Shown here piece after piece: positions 8,583-16,298 of a stretch of DNA of 64,000 nt. The notes under the pieces were generated by a model. It was not told the origin of the DNA. It saw only the letters and a program-made list of their open reading frames with translations, and did no database searches. The translations under genes were made by a program, and so were the position numbers. Numbering within the stretch: position 1 is the stretch's first letter; every line of letters begins with the position of its first letter. The DNA comes from Burkholderiales bacterium (GTDB taxonomy: Bacteria > Pseudomonadota > Gammaproteobacteria > Burkholderiales > Burkholderiaceae_F), in NCBI GenBank assembly GCA_020248865.1, contig JADCGS010000001.1:248001-312000 (forward strand), read 5' to 3'.

Positions 8583-9152
8583 ATGTTCCCCACCCCCGCC
8601 CAATTCGCTGAACTGCAGAAGACCCAGATGGACGCGCTGTTCGCCCTGTCGCACACCATGTTCGACGCGACCGAGAAACTCGTCGATCTGAACCTCGCTG
8701 CCGCCAAGGCGACGATGGAAGAGTCCGCCGAGAAAGCCGCACAGCTGATGTCGGTGAAAGACGTACAGGAGCTCGTGTCGGTCACCGGCGGCCTGGCGCA
8801 GCCGTCCGTCGAGAAGTTTGTCAGCTACAGCCGCACCGTGTACGGCATCGCCAGCGGCGCCGGCGCCGAAGTGTCGCGCATCGTCGAGACGCAGATCGCC
8901 GACGGCAACAAGAAAGTCGCCGATCTGGTGGAGTTTGCCGCCAAGAACGCGCCGGCCGGCTCCGAGCCCGCCATGTCGATGTTCAAGAGCGCCGTCGCTG
9001 CGGCTAACACCGCCTACGACACGTTCAGCAAGGCGTCCAAGCAGGCCGCTGACCTCGTCGAGTCGAACATGGCGGCCGCCACCTCGGCCACGATGAAGGC
9101 CGCTGCCGCCGCGAATGACGCGGTCAAGGTCAAGGGCAAGAAAGCCGCCTGA
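8583..9152 (+). CDS. phaP: Phasin (PHA granule-associated protein)
   Basis: This 189-residue protein starts at the ATG at 8583, behind a GGAGG ribosome-binding site, with the typical phasin opening MFPTPAQFAELQKTQMDALF. The body is amphipathic and Ala-rich with heptad-like spacing, and the end is rich in Ala and Lys (KVKGKKAA). Phasins coat polyhydroxyalkanoate granules and set their number and size. The gene stands alone with its own strong promoter. The family, length and composition match the PhaP group of Burkholderiales. An in-frame ATG at 8520 lies within the palindromic leader and lacks a ribosome-binding site. Confidence 0.93.
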   Translation: MFPTPAQFAELQKTQMDALFALSHTMFDATEKLVDLNLAAAKATMEESAEKAAQLMSVKDVQELVSVTGGLAQPSVEKFVSYSRTVYGIASGAGAEVSRIVETQIADGNKKVADLVEFAAKNAPAGSEPAMSMFKSAVAAANTAYDTFSKASKQAADLVESNMAAATSATMKAAAAANDAVKVKGKKAA

Positions 9153-9168
9153 AGACCGTTAGGCAGCC

Positions 9169-9191
9169 GGCGCGCGCCCGCAGCGCGCGCC
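9169..9191 (+). other. Strong GC hairpin after phaP stop
   Basis: Nine-base arms GGCGCGCGC and GCGCGCGCC enclose a five-base loop, starting 17 bases after the phaP stop. There is no T tract, so it is not a classical terminator. It may protect the phaP transcript 3' end from exonucleases. Confidence 0.5.
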
Positions 9192-9224
9192 TATGGCCGC
9201 AGGCGCGGTAACTGCGCTCGGCAA

Positions 9225-9442
9225 CCCTGTGCCGCTCCGCTGCGGCCAAGAGTTGCTCTGCGTCAGATCACTGGCCGTCTGTCTGCTGGACCATCGGCGC
9301 CAGTAACTCTTGCCGAAAAGTACGTAGCGGCCTCGTAAGGGTTGTCTCCTTGGCACCACTGGTCTCGGCGCAAGCCGAACGCCTTCTGTCTCCTCCTCAG
9401 GTGGTGCTTTGAACGGCCTGGTCGTCGACCAGGCCTTTTTTT
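9225..9442 (+). ncRNA. Candidate small RNA or structured 3' UTR between phaP and the CinA-like gene
   Basis: The 288 bases between phaP and the convergent CinA-like gene contain no convincing coding frame. The second half holds a hairpin with a GCAA tetraloop (TCGGC/GCCGA arms, 9365-9378) and ends in a textbook intrinsic terminator on the plus strand at 9415-9442. This could be a separate small RNA, or the processed 3' end of the phaP mRNA. No clear dedicated promoter was found, and the 5' limit is a guess. It did not match any RNA family I could recognise by eye. Confidence 0.35.
9415..9442 (+). terminator. Intrinsic terminator (plus strand)
   Basis: A perfect inverted repeat with arms GGCCTGGTCG and CGACCAGGCC around a single T is followed directly by seven T residues. 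It ends plus-strand transcription coming from phaP or from the candidate small RNA. It overlaps the last codon region of the convergent CinA-like gene by two bases. Confidence 0.85.
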
Positions 9443-10316
9443 ACGACTGCACCCGATGCTCGGCTCCGAGTCGCCTGACACCAGCCAGTAGCAGTTCAAA
9501 GGCCGGACCGACCTCCTCGGGCGCACCCTTGACCCCGAGTTCGACGTGCCGTCGGGCAGGCCGCCCATCGCTGCCGTCGCCGATCGATGGCAGCGAAAAG
9601 GCTCGCACGCCGGGATGGGCCTGCTCCACTTCCTCCATCAACGGCGCGATCAGCGACTCGGCGGTCTCGTAAACCACCACGGCGCGTTCGGCTTGCGGCG
9701 CGCTATTGAAGTGCTCGGCGTACTCGGACTCGAGAACCGACTCGATCATCGGCCATGCCATCACCGGAAACCCCGGCACGAAGTGGTGGCGCGCGACGGC
9801 AAAGCCGGGAATGCGGTTGAATGGGTTGGCGATGATGCGCGCCCCCTGTGGGAACTCTCCCATTTTCAGGCGCTGCTGGTTCTCCGGCTGCGTCATGTCG
9901 GCGCTGCCCTGACCCTTGGCCGCCATTTCCGCGCAGCGCTGCGCGATAAGCTGTGCGGCTTCCGGATGCAGCGTGACCGGCACGCCGAGTGCCGCCGCGG
10001 CCGCCTGGCGCGTGTGATCGTCGGAGGTGGAGCCGATGCCGCCGCAGCTGAAAACGACATCGTCGCCGGCAAAGCTGCGCCGCAGCGCATCAGTAATGGT
10101 GGCGCGCTCGTCCGGCAGGTACTGGGCCCAGGACAACCGCAGGCCCCGCGTGCCTAGCAACTCGACCACCTTGGCGAAGTGCTTATCGACGCGCTTGCCC
10201 GACAGGATCTCGTCGCCGACGATGATGAGGCCAAAGCGCGGCAACGGCGCGTCAACTGAACTGCTTGCGCGCTCAGCGCTCGGGGACTCGCCCCCGGGAC
10301 GGCCCGGCAGGCTCAT
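9441..10316 (-). CDS. CinA N-terminal (MoCF-biosynthesis domain) family protein, no deamidase domain
   Basis: This 291-residue protein has the MoCF/CinA-N fold motifs LIIVGDEILSGKRVDKH (about residues 23-39) and FSCGGIGSTSDDHTRQAAA (about 83-101). The C-terminal nicotinamide-nucleotide amidohydrolase domain of full CinA is absent. The ATG at 10316 overlaps the stop of the upstream sterol-desaturase-like gene by four bases, so it ends a coupled unit. Proteins of this type are annotated as molybdopterin-binding or as nucleotide pyrophosphatases. No catalytic role can be fixed here. Confidence 0.85.
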   Translation of the reverse strand: MSLPGRPGGESPSAERASSSVDAPLPRFGLIIVGDEILSGKRVDKHFAKVVELLGTRGLRLSWAQYLPDERATITDALRRSFAGDDVVFSCGGIGSTSDDHTRQAAAAALGVPVTLHPEAAQLIAQRCAEMAAKGQGSADMTQPENQQRLKMGEFPQGARIIANPFNRIPGFAVARHHFVPGFPVMAWPMIESVLESEYAEHFNSAPQAERAVVVYETAESLIAPLMEEVEQAHPGVRAFSLPSIGDGSDGRPARRHVELGVKGAPEEVGPAFELLLAGVRRLGAEHRVQS

Positions 10317-11272
10317 TCTCCGGCCCCCACCATCCGCCTCAGACCGAGCCACTGCTGCGCCCAGAAGCCCCGGCCGTAGTCCCGGCTGGCGCCTTGCGGG
10401 GCCGGCAACTGGTCGCGGATCCCGGTAGGCTCGATCACGCGGCGCGTATCGGCCGTGCCGAACAGCTGGTCCCAGACTGGAAACAGCACCGCAAAGTTGC
10501 AGCCGTAGCGCCGCCCCTCGTGGCCGTAGCCGATGGCGTGATGCAGGCGGTGGAACACCGGGCTGACGACCAGCTGGCCCAGCGGCCCGATGCTCCACGC
10601 CAGATTGGCGTGCTGCACGCTCTGCATGACCCGCGTGGCGATGATCAGCCCCACGAACTGCGCCGGCTCCACCCCGATGAACAGCGCGATCAGCGCCTTG
10701 GCACCGTCGATGATCACGTCGTCCAGCAGGTGGTTGCGGTCATCGGTCCAGAACGACATCTTCTGCTGCGAGTGGTGCAGGGCATGCAGCGCCCACCACC
10801 AGCGAAAGCGGTGCTGGCCACGGTGCAGCCAGTAGTCGACGAAGTCGAGCACCACGAGGTAGATGAGGAAGCTCACGATCGGCACGTCGGTCACGCCGGG
10901 CACCAGCGCATCGATCGCCAGCGGTGTGTAGCCCGCGTCGCGCAGCACCTGGGTGATGTTCTCGAACAGCGGCGTGAACACCAGGAACAGCGCCAGCGGC
11001 AAGAGCCCAAGCCGGTGCAGCAGCGTGTAAATCACGTCCACGCCGGTGCCGCGCCGGTCGGTCCAGGTCTCTGCCGGGAAGCGCGCCTCCAGCGGCCGCA
11101 GCACCGCATACAGCAAGGCCACCTGGATCATCCCGAGCAGAAACCACTCGGTGGCGGCGTAGGCCTCCTCCTGCACGACCATCCAGCCCATCGCGTAGAC
11201 AACCGGTTGTACCGCAGACTCGAAGAGCCAGGTCTGGACAGCGTCGAAGACGGACTGCAGCGGCTCGAACAT
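10313..11272 (-). CDS. Sterol desaturase / fatty acid hydroxylase superfamily membrane protein
   Basis: This 319-residue membrane protein has the eight-histidine di-iron pattern of the fatty acid hydroxylase superfamily: HRGQH at about 150-154, HALHH at 163-167, a lone His near 181 and 221, and HRLHH at 241-245, followed by GYGHEG. Several hydrophobic helices lie between residues 25 and 145. Members oxidise lipids at the membrane using O2 and ferrous iron. The substrate is unknown; a hopanoid, fatty acid or ether lipid is possible. It starts six bases after the deacetylase-like gene ends and overlaps the CinA-like gene. Confidence 0.9.
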   Translation of the reverse strand: MFEPLQSVFDAVQTWLFESAVQPVVYAMGWMVVQEEAYAATEWFLLGMIQVALLYAVLRPLEARFPAETWTDRRGTGVDVIYTLLHRLGLLPLALFLVFTPLFENITQVLRDAGYTPLAIDALVPGVTDVPIVSFLIYLVVLDFVDYWLHRGQHRFRWWWALHALHHSQQKMSFWTDDRNHLLDDVIIDGAKALIALFIGVEPAQFVGLIIATRVMQSVQHANLAWSIGPLGQLVVSPVFHRLHHAIGYGHEGRRYGCNFAVLFPVWDQLFGTADTRRVIEPTGIRDQLPAPQGASRDYGRGFWAQQWLGLRRMVGAGE

Positions 11273-11278
11273 CGGCTC

Positions 11279-12103
11279 TCAACGCGGTGCGCCGCGCGGC
11301 GCCGCGGCGGCCAGGCTGGCGGGTACCGCCGCCTTGGAGGAGGGAAACTGCGGGTGCTCGCGCAGCGTGCGAAAGCACAGCCCGCGTTGCTTGAGGCCCG
11401 CGATCAGCGGGTCGAGCATCGGTGCAAATGGCTCCTGTCGCGACCAGATCCCCAGGTGCGCCATGAGCACGTCGCCATCGCGCACGTTGCGCAGGGCGCG
11501 TTGCAGCAGCGCGTCGTTGGGGTACTTCTCGGAGGGCAGTTCGTCGCCCAGGAAGCCGGCGACGGCCCAGTGCACATGGGCAAAGCCGCAGGCCTGCGCG
11601 GCAGCCAGGGCATTGGGCGTGGTGTGCCCGCCCGGCGCACGCCATACCGGGTCCAGCGCGCGGCCGGTGTCGCGCTTGAAGGCCGCTTCGACCGCGCGCA
11701 GTTCCTCGCACACCTGCGCCGGCGTCAGCGCCACCGTGCTGCCCGCGCCCGCGCCGAACTGCGGCCGGTAGCGCACTCCTCCTTGCGGCGCATCGCCAAC
11801 GAAGCGGCCATGCCGCCACGTGTGGCTGCCGAATGCGTGGCCCTCGTCGACCCGGGCGCGCCAGTACGCTGCCCACGCCGGGTCCAGCGAGTGGTCGCCG
11901 CGCGGCGTCTTCTCGTTGGCGAGGAAGAAAGTGGCGCGAACCTCGTGCTTGCGCAGGATGGCCGCGATCTCCGCGGCGTGGCGCATGCTGCCGGTGTCCA
12001 GCGTCAGGTAGACCGTGCCGCGGCAGGCTGCGCCCGCCGCGCCCGCCGCCCAAAGGCCGCCGGCCAGCAGCAGACCGCGCAGGACGGCTCGCGCTTGCGT
12101 CAC
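11279..12103 (-). CDS. Polysaccharide-deacetylase-like (NodB-fold) exported protein
   Basis: This 274-residue protein starts at GTG within the stop of the upstream propeller gene (GTGA overlap). A signal peptide (LLLAGGLWAAGAAGA) ends near residue 27. NodB-fold motifs follow: TLDTGS at about 34-39, the metal-binding HTWRH (His94, His98), WRAPGG near 150 and LMAHLGIW near 215. The first motif normally reads TFDDGP; here the second Asp, a metal ligand in carbohydrate esterase family 4, is Thr. The protein may therefore use a different metal site or have lost deacetylase activity. It probably acts in the periplasm. Confidence 0.82.
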   Translation of the reverse strand: MTQARAVLRGLLLAGGLWAAGAAGAACRGTVYLTLDTGSMRHAAEIAAILRKHEVRATFFLANEKTPRGDHSLDPAWAAYWRARVDEGHAFGSHTWRHGRFVGDAPQGGVRYRPQFGAGAGSTVALTPAQVCEELRAVEAAFKRDTGRALDPVWRAPGGHTTPNALAAAQACGFAHVHWAVAGFLGDELPSEKYPNDALLQRALRNVRDGDVLMAHLGIWSRQEPFAPMLDPLIAGLKQRGLCFRTLREHPQFPSSKAAVPASLAAAAPRGAPR

Positions 12104-13077
12104 TTCCACGGAGCCGAGTCGGCAATGAAGATGCCGTGCGGCGACTTGCCCACCGGAATGCTGCCGACCATCTTCCGCGAGGGGATGTCGACCACCGCCA
12201 CCGACTTGCCCCAGCGCTGCGTGACCCACAGCGTCCTGCCGTCGGCCGAAACCTCCATGCAGTCTGGGCCGTTGGGCACACGAATGTCGTACACCTTCTC
12301 GAGCGTCTGCATGTCGAGCAGGCTGACCGTGTTTTCCACTCGGTTGGTGACGAACACATGCCGGCCATCGCCCAGCGGGCGGAAGTTGTGCGCGCCCTTG
12401 CCGGTAACGATGCGCTTGACGCTCTTCTGGGCGCGCCAGTCGATGACCTCGACGTAGTCCCTGCCCATCACGCCCACCAGCAGATGACGGTCGTCCGGCG
12501 TCATCCAGATGCCGGCGGGCAGGTCGCCCACCTTGAGCTTCCAGGCGATGCTCTGGTCGGCCAGCCGGATCGCCACGACCTCGTGGCTGTCCTGCAGCGT
12601 GGCAAACACCAACGAACTGTCGGCCGAGAAGATGAGGTGGCTGGGTGCATCGGGCACCTTGATCTGCCGCACTGGCCTGAACGTCTTGCCCGGGCCCTCG
12701 CCTTGAACCGCGTAGACATCGACCCGGTCGAGCCGCAGGGCCGCCGTGACGAACCACTTGCCGTCAGGCGAATAGCCGAGCTGGTACGGATCGGCGATGT
12801 TGCGCATGCGCCGCTGGATCTCGCCGGAGAGCGGGTCCAGGAAGTGCAGGTCGTTGCTGACGGCGTTGCCGACAATGAGCGACCGGCCATCGGGCGTGCG
12901 CATCAGGTGGTGCGGTTCCTTGCCCACCTCGAAGCGGCGCACCTCCTTGCGCGCCTGCGGGTCGATCAGGCTGACCGACGCCTCGCCCGAGTTGAGGACG
13001 ACCAGCATCTTGGCCGGGGCCAGGGTGGCAAAGGCAGCCAGCAAAAGGCCGCCCAGCAGTCGTTGCGCAATGGACAT
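12100..13077 (-). CDS. YVTN-type beta-propeller periplasmic protein
   Basis: This 325-residue protein starts at the ATG at 13077, with a signal peptide (RLLGGLLLAAFATLAPA). It is built of repeated beta-propeller blades of the YVTN/NHL type: LVVLNSGEASVSLIDP, HHLMRTPDGRSLIVGN, QLGYSPDGKWFVTAAL, HLIFSADSSLVFAT, GIWMTPDDRHLLVG, CMEVSADGRTLWVTQ and others, about seven in all. No heme-binding CxxCH is present. Such propellers act as binding or lactonase-like modules in the periplasm. It is the first gene of a coupled four-gene unit and is divergent from the FecR-domain lipoprotein gene. Confidence 0.87.
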   Translation of the reverse strand: MSIAQRLLGGLLLAAFATLAPAKMLVVLNSGEASVSLIDPQARKEVRRFEVGKEPHHLMRTPDGRSLIVGNAVSNDLHFLDPLSGEIQRRMRNIADPYQLGYSPDGKWFVTAALRLDRVDVYAVQGEGPGKTFRPVRQIKVPDAPSHLIFSADSSLVFATLQDSHEVVAIRLADQSIAWKLKVGDLPAGIWMTPDDRHLLVGVMGRDYVEVIDWRAQKSVKRIVTGKGAHNFRPLGDGRHVFVTNRVENTVSLLDMQTLEKVYDIRVPNGPDCMEVSADGRTLWVTQRWGKSVAVVDIPSRKMVGSIPVGKSPHGIFIADSAPWK

Positions 13078-13268
13078 TCGAGCTCGCGAAAAACCGACGG
13101 GAAATTGTATCTGTGTGCTGCCGCATCGACCGGTTGGCAGCCATGCGCCGCGCCGACGCGCGGGCCGACGAACGGGCCGGACTGCAACCATTTGTTTCAG
13201 GTGTCCACGCGCCAGCGCCGCGATTCGTTGACCGCTCTGGGCAAAGACACACTGCACCGAGGAGCGCC

Positions 13269-15185
13269 ATGGCCCGTCCCGCCGTTCCACCGCTGGCCCC
13301 TGGCTGGTTGCGTCGCCTGCTGGCGCCCGCCCTGCTCCTGCTCCTGGCTGCCGGCTGCATGACACCGGCACCCCACGCGCAGCCATCGTCCGGCGGCGAG
13401 CCGCCGCCGATCGAACCGCCAGCCCGCGTCGGCAAGATCGGCATGCTGGCCGGCACGGTCACGCTGGCCGACCTCGCCAGCGGAGACAGCGGCGTGGCTA
13501 CGCTCAACTGGCCTATCACCAGCGGCCATCGACTCAGCACCGCACCCGGCAGCCGCGCAGAGGTGCGGATCGGCTCACTGGCGGTACGCCTCGACGGCGA
13601 CAGCATGGTCGACTTCAACCGCGTCGACGACGAGCGGGTGCAGTTGGTGGTTCAGGCCGGCAGCGTGGCGCTGCGGGTGCGCAGCCGCGAGCTGCTGCGC
13701 GAGCTGGACGTGCTGACGCCGCGCGAACGCATCATGCTGGAGGACGTCGGCCGTTACCGGGTGGACGTTGACCGCGTGGCGGGGCTGACCGCAGTCACCA
13801 CGCTGGTGGGTCAGGCGCGCATCACCGGTACCGGCGGTCGCGCGGTGTTCACCGTGGCCAGCGGCGAGCGCGGCGAGCTCGCCACGGCCCCGGCAACCTC
13901 GTTCCGGCTCGTCAATCCGGCGGCTGACGCCTTCGACGACTGGGTCGCGGCCCGCGACCGCCGCGACGACGTGGTGGCGAGCGCCCAGTACGTCTCACGC
14001 GAGACCACCGGTATCGAAGTGCTCGACCAGTACGGCAGCTGGCGCGTGGTGCCCACCTACGGCACGGTCTGGTTTCCCGCCAGCGTTCCGCCGGGCTGGG
14101 CGCCGTTCCGTCATGGTCGCTGGTCCTACGTTACCCCCTGGGGCTGGACCTGGATCGACGATGCGCCCTGGGGCTTCGCGCCCTCGCACTACGGGCGCTG
14201 GGTGCTGGTTGGCGGCGTGTGGGGCTGGCATCCGGGGCTGTACGTCGCGCGCCCCGTCTATGCGCCCGCGCTGGTCGGCTGGTACGGCAGCCCCGGGCTG
14301 AACATCAGCATCCGCGTGGGCGCACCGGTCGGCTGGTTTCCGCTCGGGTACGGCGAGGTGTACGTGCCGCCCTGGCGCTACTCGCACCGCTACTGGTACG
14401 GCGTCAACCGGCCTCACGTTACCCACATTACCCCGATCACGGTCATCAATCCGCCGCCACGCTATGTGTACCAGGCGCCCGGCACCGCGACCTGGGCTCC
14501 CCATGATGCGGTCGTCCGTCAGCAGCCAATCCAGCGCGTGGTGCGCGATGCGCCGGCCGCACCCATGCCGGCGCCAGCAAGCGTCGCGCCACCCATGCCG
14601 ACCCCGGCAGGAATTGCCAAGCGCATCGTGCCAGTGAGCGGCGATGGCGGGCCGGCGGGCGGCGCTCCAGCCATCAGTCCGGAGCGCCCCAGTGCCCCGC
14701 CCGTGCGCCCGGTGATGCCACCCCCGGTGCCGACTCAGACACCGGCTGTGCCTGCCCTGCCAACCGCCCCGGTGGCTGTGCCTCCCGGCAACGTGACACC
14801 ACCGCCCGCCGTGCGCATGCCGCCGTCCACCCGTGGCGCGGTACCGGCAGGCGAACGCAACCCAGACCCACGCCCCACGGTGACCGCACCCGACGCTGCG
14901 CCCGCGTTGCCCGGCGGCGCAGCACCACCCCTGCCTCCGGTGCAGCGCCCGCCGGAATTCGTGACGCGGCCACGCGCGCCGGTGCAGGAGACGCCGCTAC
15001 CGCGTGCGACGCCGTCACCCGCGCGGACCGCGCCCCCGCCCGTTGCCCCGCCGGCACCGCCATCGGTGCCACCCCCGGCGCCGCTGCAGGCGAACGTGCC
15101 GACTGCGCCCAAGCAGGGCCGCGACGACGGGCCGACGGCACCCGGTGCCAGCCGAGGCGGCGGCAAGGTCACGCGCGACAACTAA
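13269..15185 (+). CDS. Lipoprotein with FecR domain, Trp/Tyr-rich (DUF6600-like) region and proline-rich tail
   Basis: This 638-residue protein starts at the ATG at 13269, behind GAGG. A lipobox (LLAAGC, Cys30) predicts membrane anchoring. A FecR-like beta region covers about residues 85-200 (VQLVVQAGSVALRVRS). A Trp/Tyr/Gly-rich region follows at about 250-420, with repeated WSYVTPWGWTWID, APWGFAPSHYGRW and GVWGWHPG blocks, as in DUF6600 proteins. The last 210 residues are mostly Pro, Ala, Val and Thr and are probably disordered. No sigma or anti-sigma partner is adjacent, so an envelope structural role is more likely than iron-signal transduction. The domain assignments are by eye. Confidence 0.8.
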   Translation: MARPAVPPLAPGWLRRLLAPALLLLLAAGCMTPAPHAQPSSGGEPPPIEPPARVGKIGMLAGTVTLADLASGDSGVATLNWPITSGHRLSTAPGSRAEVRIGSLAVRLDGDSMVDFNRVDDERVQLVVQAGSVALRVRSRELLRELDVLTPRERIMLEDVGRYRVDVDRVAGLTAVTTLVGQARITGTGGRAVFTVASGERGELATAPATSFRLVNPAADAFDDWVAARDRRDDVVASAQYVSRETTGIEVLDQYGSWRVVPTYGTVWFPASVPPGWAPFRHGRWSYVTPWGWTWIDDAPWGFAPSHYGRWVLVGGVWGWHPGLYVARPVYAPALVGWYGSPGLNISIRVGAPVGWFPLGYGEVYVPPWRYSHRYWYGVNRPHVTHITPITVINPPPRYVYQAPGTATWAPHDAVVRQQPIQRVVRDAPAAPMPAPASVAPPMPTPAGIAKRIVPVSGDGGPAGGAPAISPERPSAPPVRPVMPPPVPTQTPAVPALPTAPVAVPPGNVTPPPAVRMPPSTRGAVPAGERNPDPRPTVTAPDAAPALPGGAAPPLPPVQRPPEFVTRPRAPVQETPLPRATPSPARTAPPPVAPPAPPSVPPPAPLQANVPTAPKQGRDDGPTAPGASRGGGKVTRDN

Positions 15186-15292
15186 CCGCCGCCCGTCTGG
15201 GCACGAAACTCGCTCGTAACCCCGCGTTCCGCACGTTCGGCCACTGTGCTTAAATGACTGTGCCGTACCACCGTTGTCCCGGGAGAACTCCG

Positions 15293-15934
15293 ATGATCCT
15301 GCGCCGCCCACTTGCCCTGGCTGCCACGCTGACGGCGGTCGCTGCCGCTGCTGCCCTGCTGGCCGCCTGTGCGGCATCCGGTAGCGCGCCCACCGACAGC
15401 GGCGGCGGGTCGGCGGTCGCTGTGCAGACCCCGGCCCAGTCGGCCGCGTCCACCCGCGAGGCGCTCGCCAAGCATCCCATTGAAGTGGTCACCGCACAGT
15501 TCGGCGTGTTCGGCGCCGATCCGACGGGTCGTCGCGTGCTGTTCGAGACCGACAACTTTCCGGCCATCAATGCTGCCCCGTACGGCTGGTACGTCATTTT
15601 CAAGACGCAACGCCCGACCGTCGTATGGCGCGAGGAGTTCGAACTTCCTGAGCCGCCACCCACCTGGGGACCCGGCGAGGCAATGGGCATCTACACCATC
15701 TCCCCGGACCGCCGGACCGCAGTTACCGAACGCATCGTGCCCACGCGGCTCGGCTTCATCGCCAACGAATGGCGCTACGCGCCTGGCGATCCGATCGGCG
15801 CGCACGCAATGCGCGTCTACATCGACGGCCAACTCATCAAAGACTTCCGCTTCAAGATCGAGGAAGGCCCGGGCAGCGAGGAGCGCAACCCGCACGGCGG
15901 CATGCGGCGCGGCGGCCGTGGGCCGACCACCTGA
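15293..15934 (+). CDS. Hypothetical lipoprotein
   Basis: This 213-residue protein starts at the ATG at 15293, behind GGGAGA. A signal sequence with lipobox LLAAC (Cys26) is followed by a Ser/Gly/Thr linker. A compact domain runs from about residue 60 (HPIEVVTAQFGVFGADP) to a Gly/Arg-rich end. The fold looks beta-rich with no catalytic motif I recognise. It follows the FecR-domain lipoprotein by 107 bases on the same strand. Function unknown. An upstream in-frame ATG at 15254 would spoil the signal peptide. Confidence 0.75.
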   Translation: MILRRPLALAATLTAVAAAAALLAACAASGSAPTDSGGGSAVAVQTPAQSAASTREALAKHPIEVVTAQFGVFGADPTGRRVLFETDNFPAINAAPYGWYVIFKTQRPTVVWREEFELPEPPPTWGPGEAMGIYTISPDRRTAVTERIVPTRLGFIANEWRYAPGDPIGAHAMRVYIDGQLIKDFRFKIEEGPGSEERNPHGGMRRGGRGPTT

Positions 15935-15980
15935 ACAAGGTCGCGCGCGGCCGCAGCCAGGTCTGAATCGGGAAGAAAGT

Positions 15981-16054
15981 TGGAGGCGGGGGTCGGAATC
16001 GAACCGGCGTACACGGATTTGCAGTCCGCTGCATGGCCACTCTGCCACCCCGCC
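15981..16054 (-). tRNA. tRNA-Cys (anticodon GCA)
   Basis: The minus-strand 74-base sequence begins GGCGGGGTGGCAGAGTGG and ends with an encoded CCA. It folds into a cloverleaf with the anticodon loop ACTGCAAAT (GCA) and T-arm GGTTCGATTCC. The acceptor stem GGCGGGG pairs with CCCCGCC. It is the second tRNA downstream of pgsA. Confidence 0.95.
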
Positions 16055-16099
16055 CCGCTATCGGGACGCCCGGCGCCCGCACGACGACGCCGGTCAAGC

Positions 16100-16124
16100 A
16101 AAAAGGGGAAGCGCGCGCTTCCCC
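16100..16124 (-). terminator. Terminator-like hairpin between tRNA-Gly and tRNA-Cys
   Basis: The 20-base sequence GGGGAAGCGCGCGCTTCCCC is a perfect palindrome. On the minus strand it is followed by five T residues, as in an intrinsic terminator. It lies between the two tRNA genes, so it either ends tRNA-Gly transcription or acts as a partial terminator or processing signal in a joint transcript. Confidence 0.6.
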
Positions 16125-16137
16125 TATGCTGAGAATC

Positions 16138-16213
16138 TGGAGCGGGAAACGAGTCTCGAACTCGCGACCTCAACCTTGGCAAGGTTGCGCTCTACCAACT
16201 GAGCTATTCCCGC
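16138..16213 (-). tRNA. tRNA-Gly (anticodon GCC)
   Basis: The minus-strand 76-base sequence begins GCGGGAATAGCTCAGTTGG and ends with an encoded CCA. The anticodon arm CAACCTTGCCAAGGTTG shows GCC, and the T-arm is GAGTTCGAGACTC. The acceptor stem GCGGGAA pairs with TTTCCCGC allowing one wobble. It lies about 30 bases downstream of a consensus promoter. Confidence 0.95.
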
Positions 16214-16248
16214 AGAAGCAGTGCAGCACCGCTGCATCGCAGGTCGAG

Positions 16249-16276
16249 ATTATATGCGGCCGGCTTCGAGTGTCAA
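16249..16276 (-). promoter_or_regulatory. Consensus sigma-70 promoter for the tRNA genes
   Basis: On the minus strand an exact TTGACA (16271-16276) is separated by 16 bases from an exact TATAAT (16249-16254). The expected start is near 16242, about 29 bases before tRNA-Gly. The discriminator is GC-rich, as is common for growth-rate-controlled stable RNA genes. The tRNAs therefore need not depend on read-through from pgsA. Confidence 0.85.
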
Positions 16277-16298
16277 AACGCGCGCCGGCTGCGCCGAT

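Noticed and set aside
10265-12457. A 730-codon plus-strand open frame
   Set aside because: Antisense shadow of the hydroxylase, deacetylase-like and propeller genes; no conserved motif.
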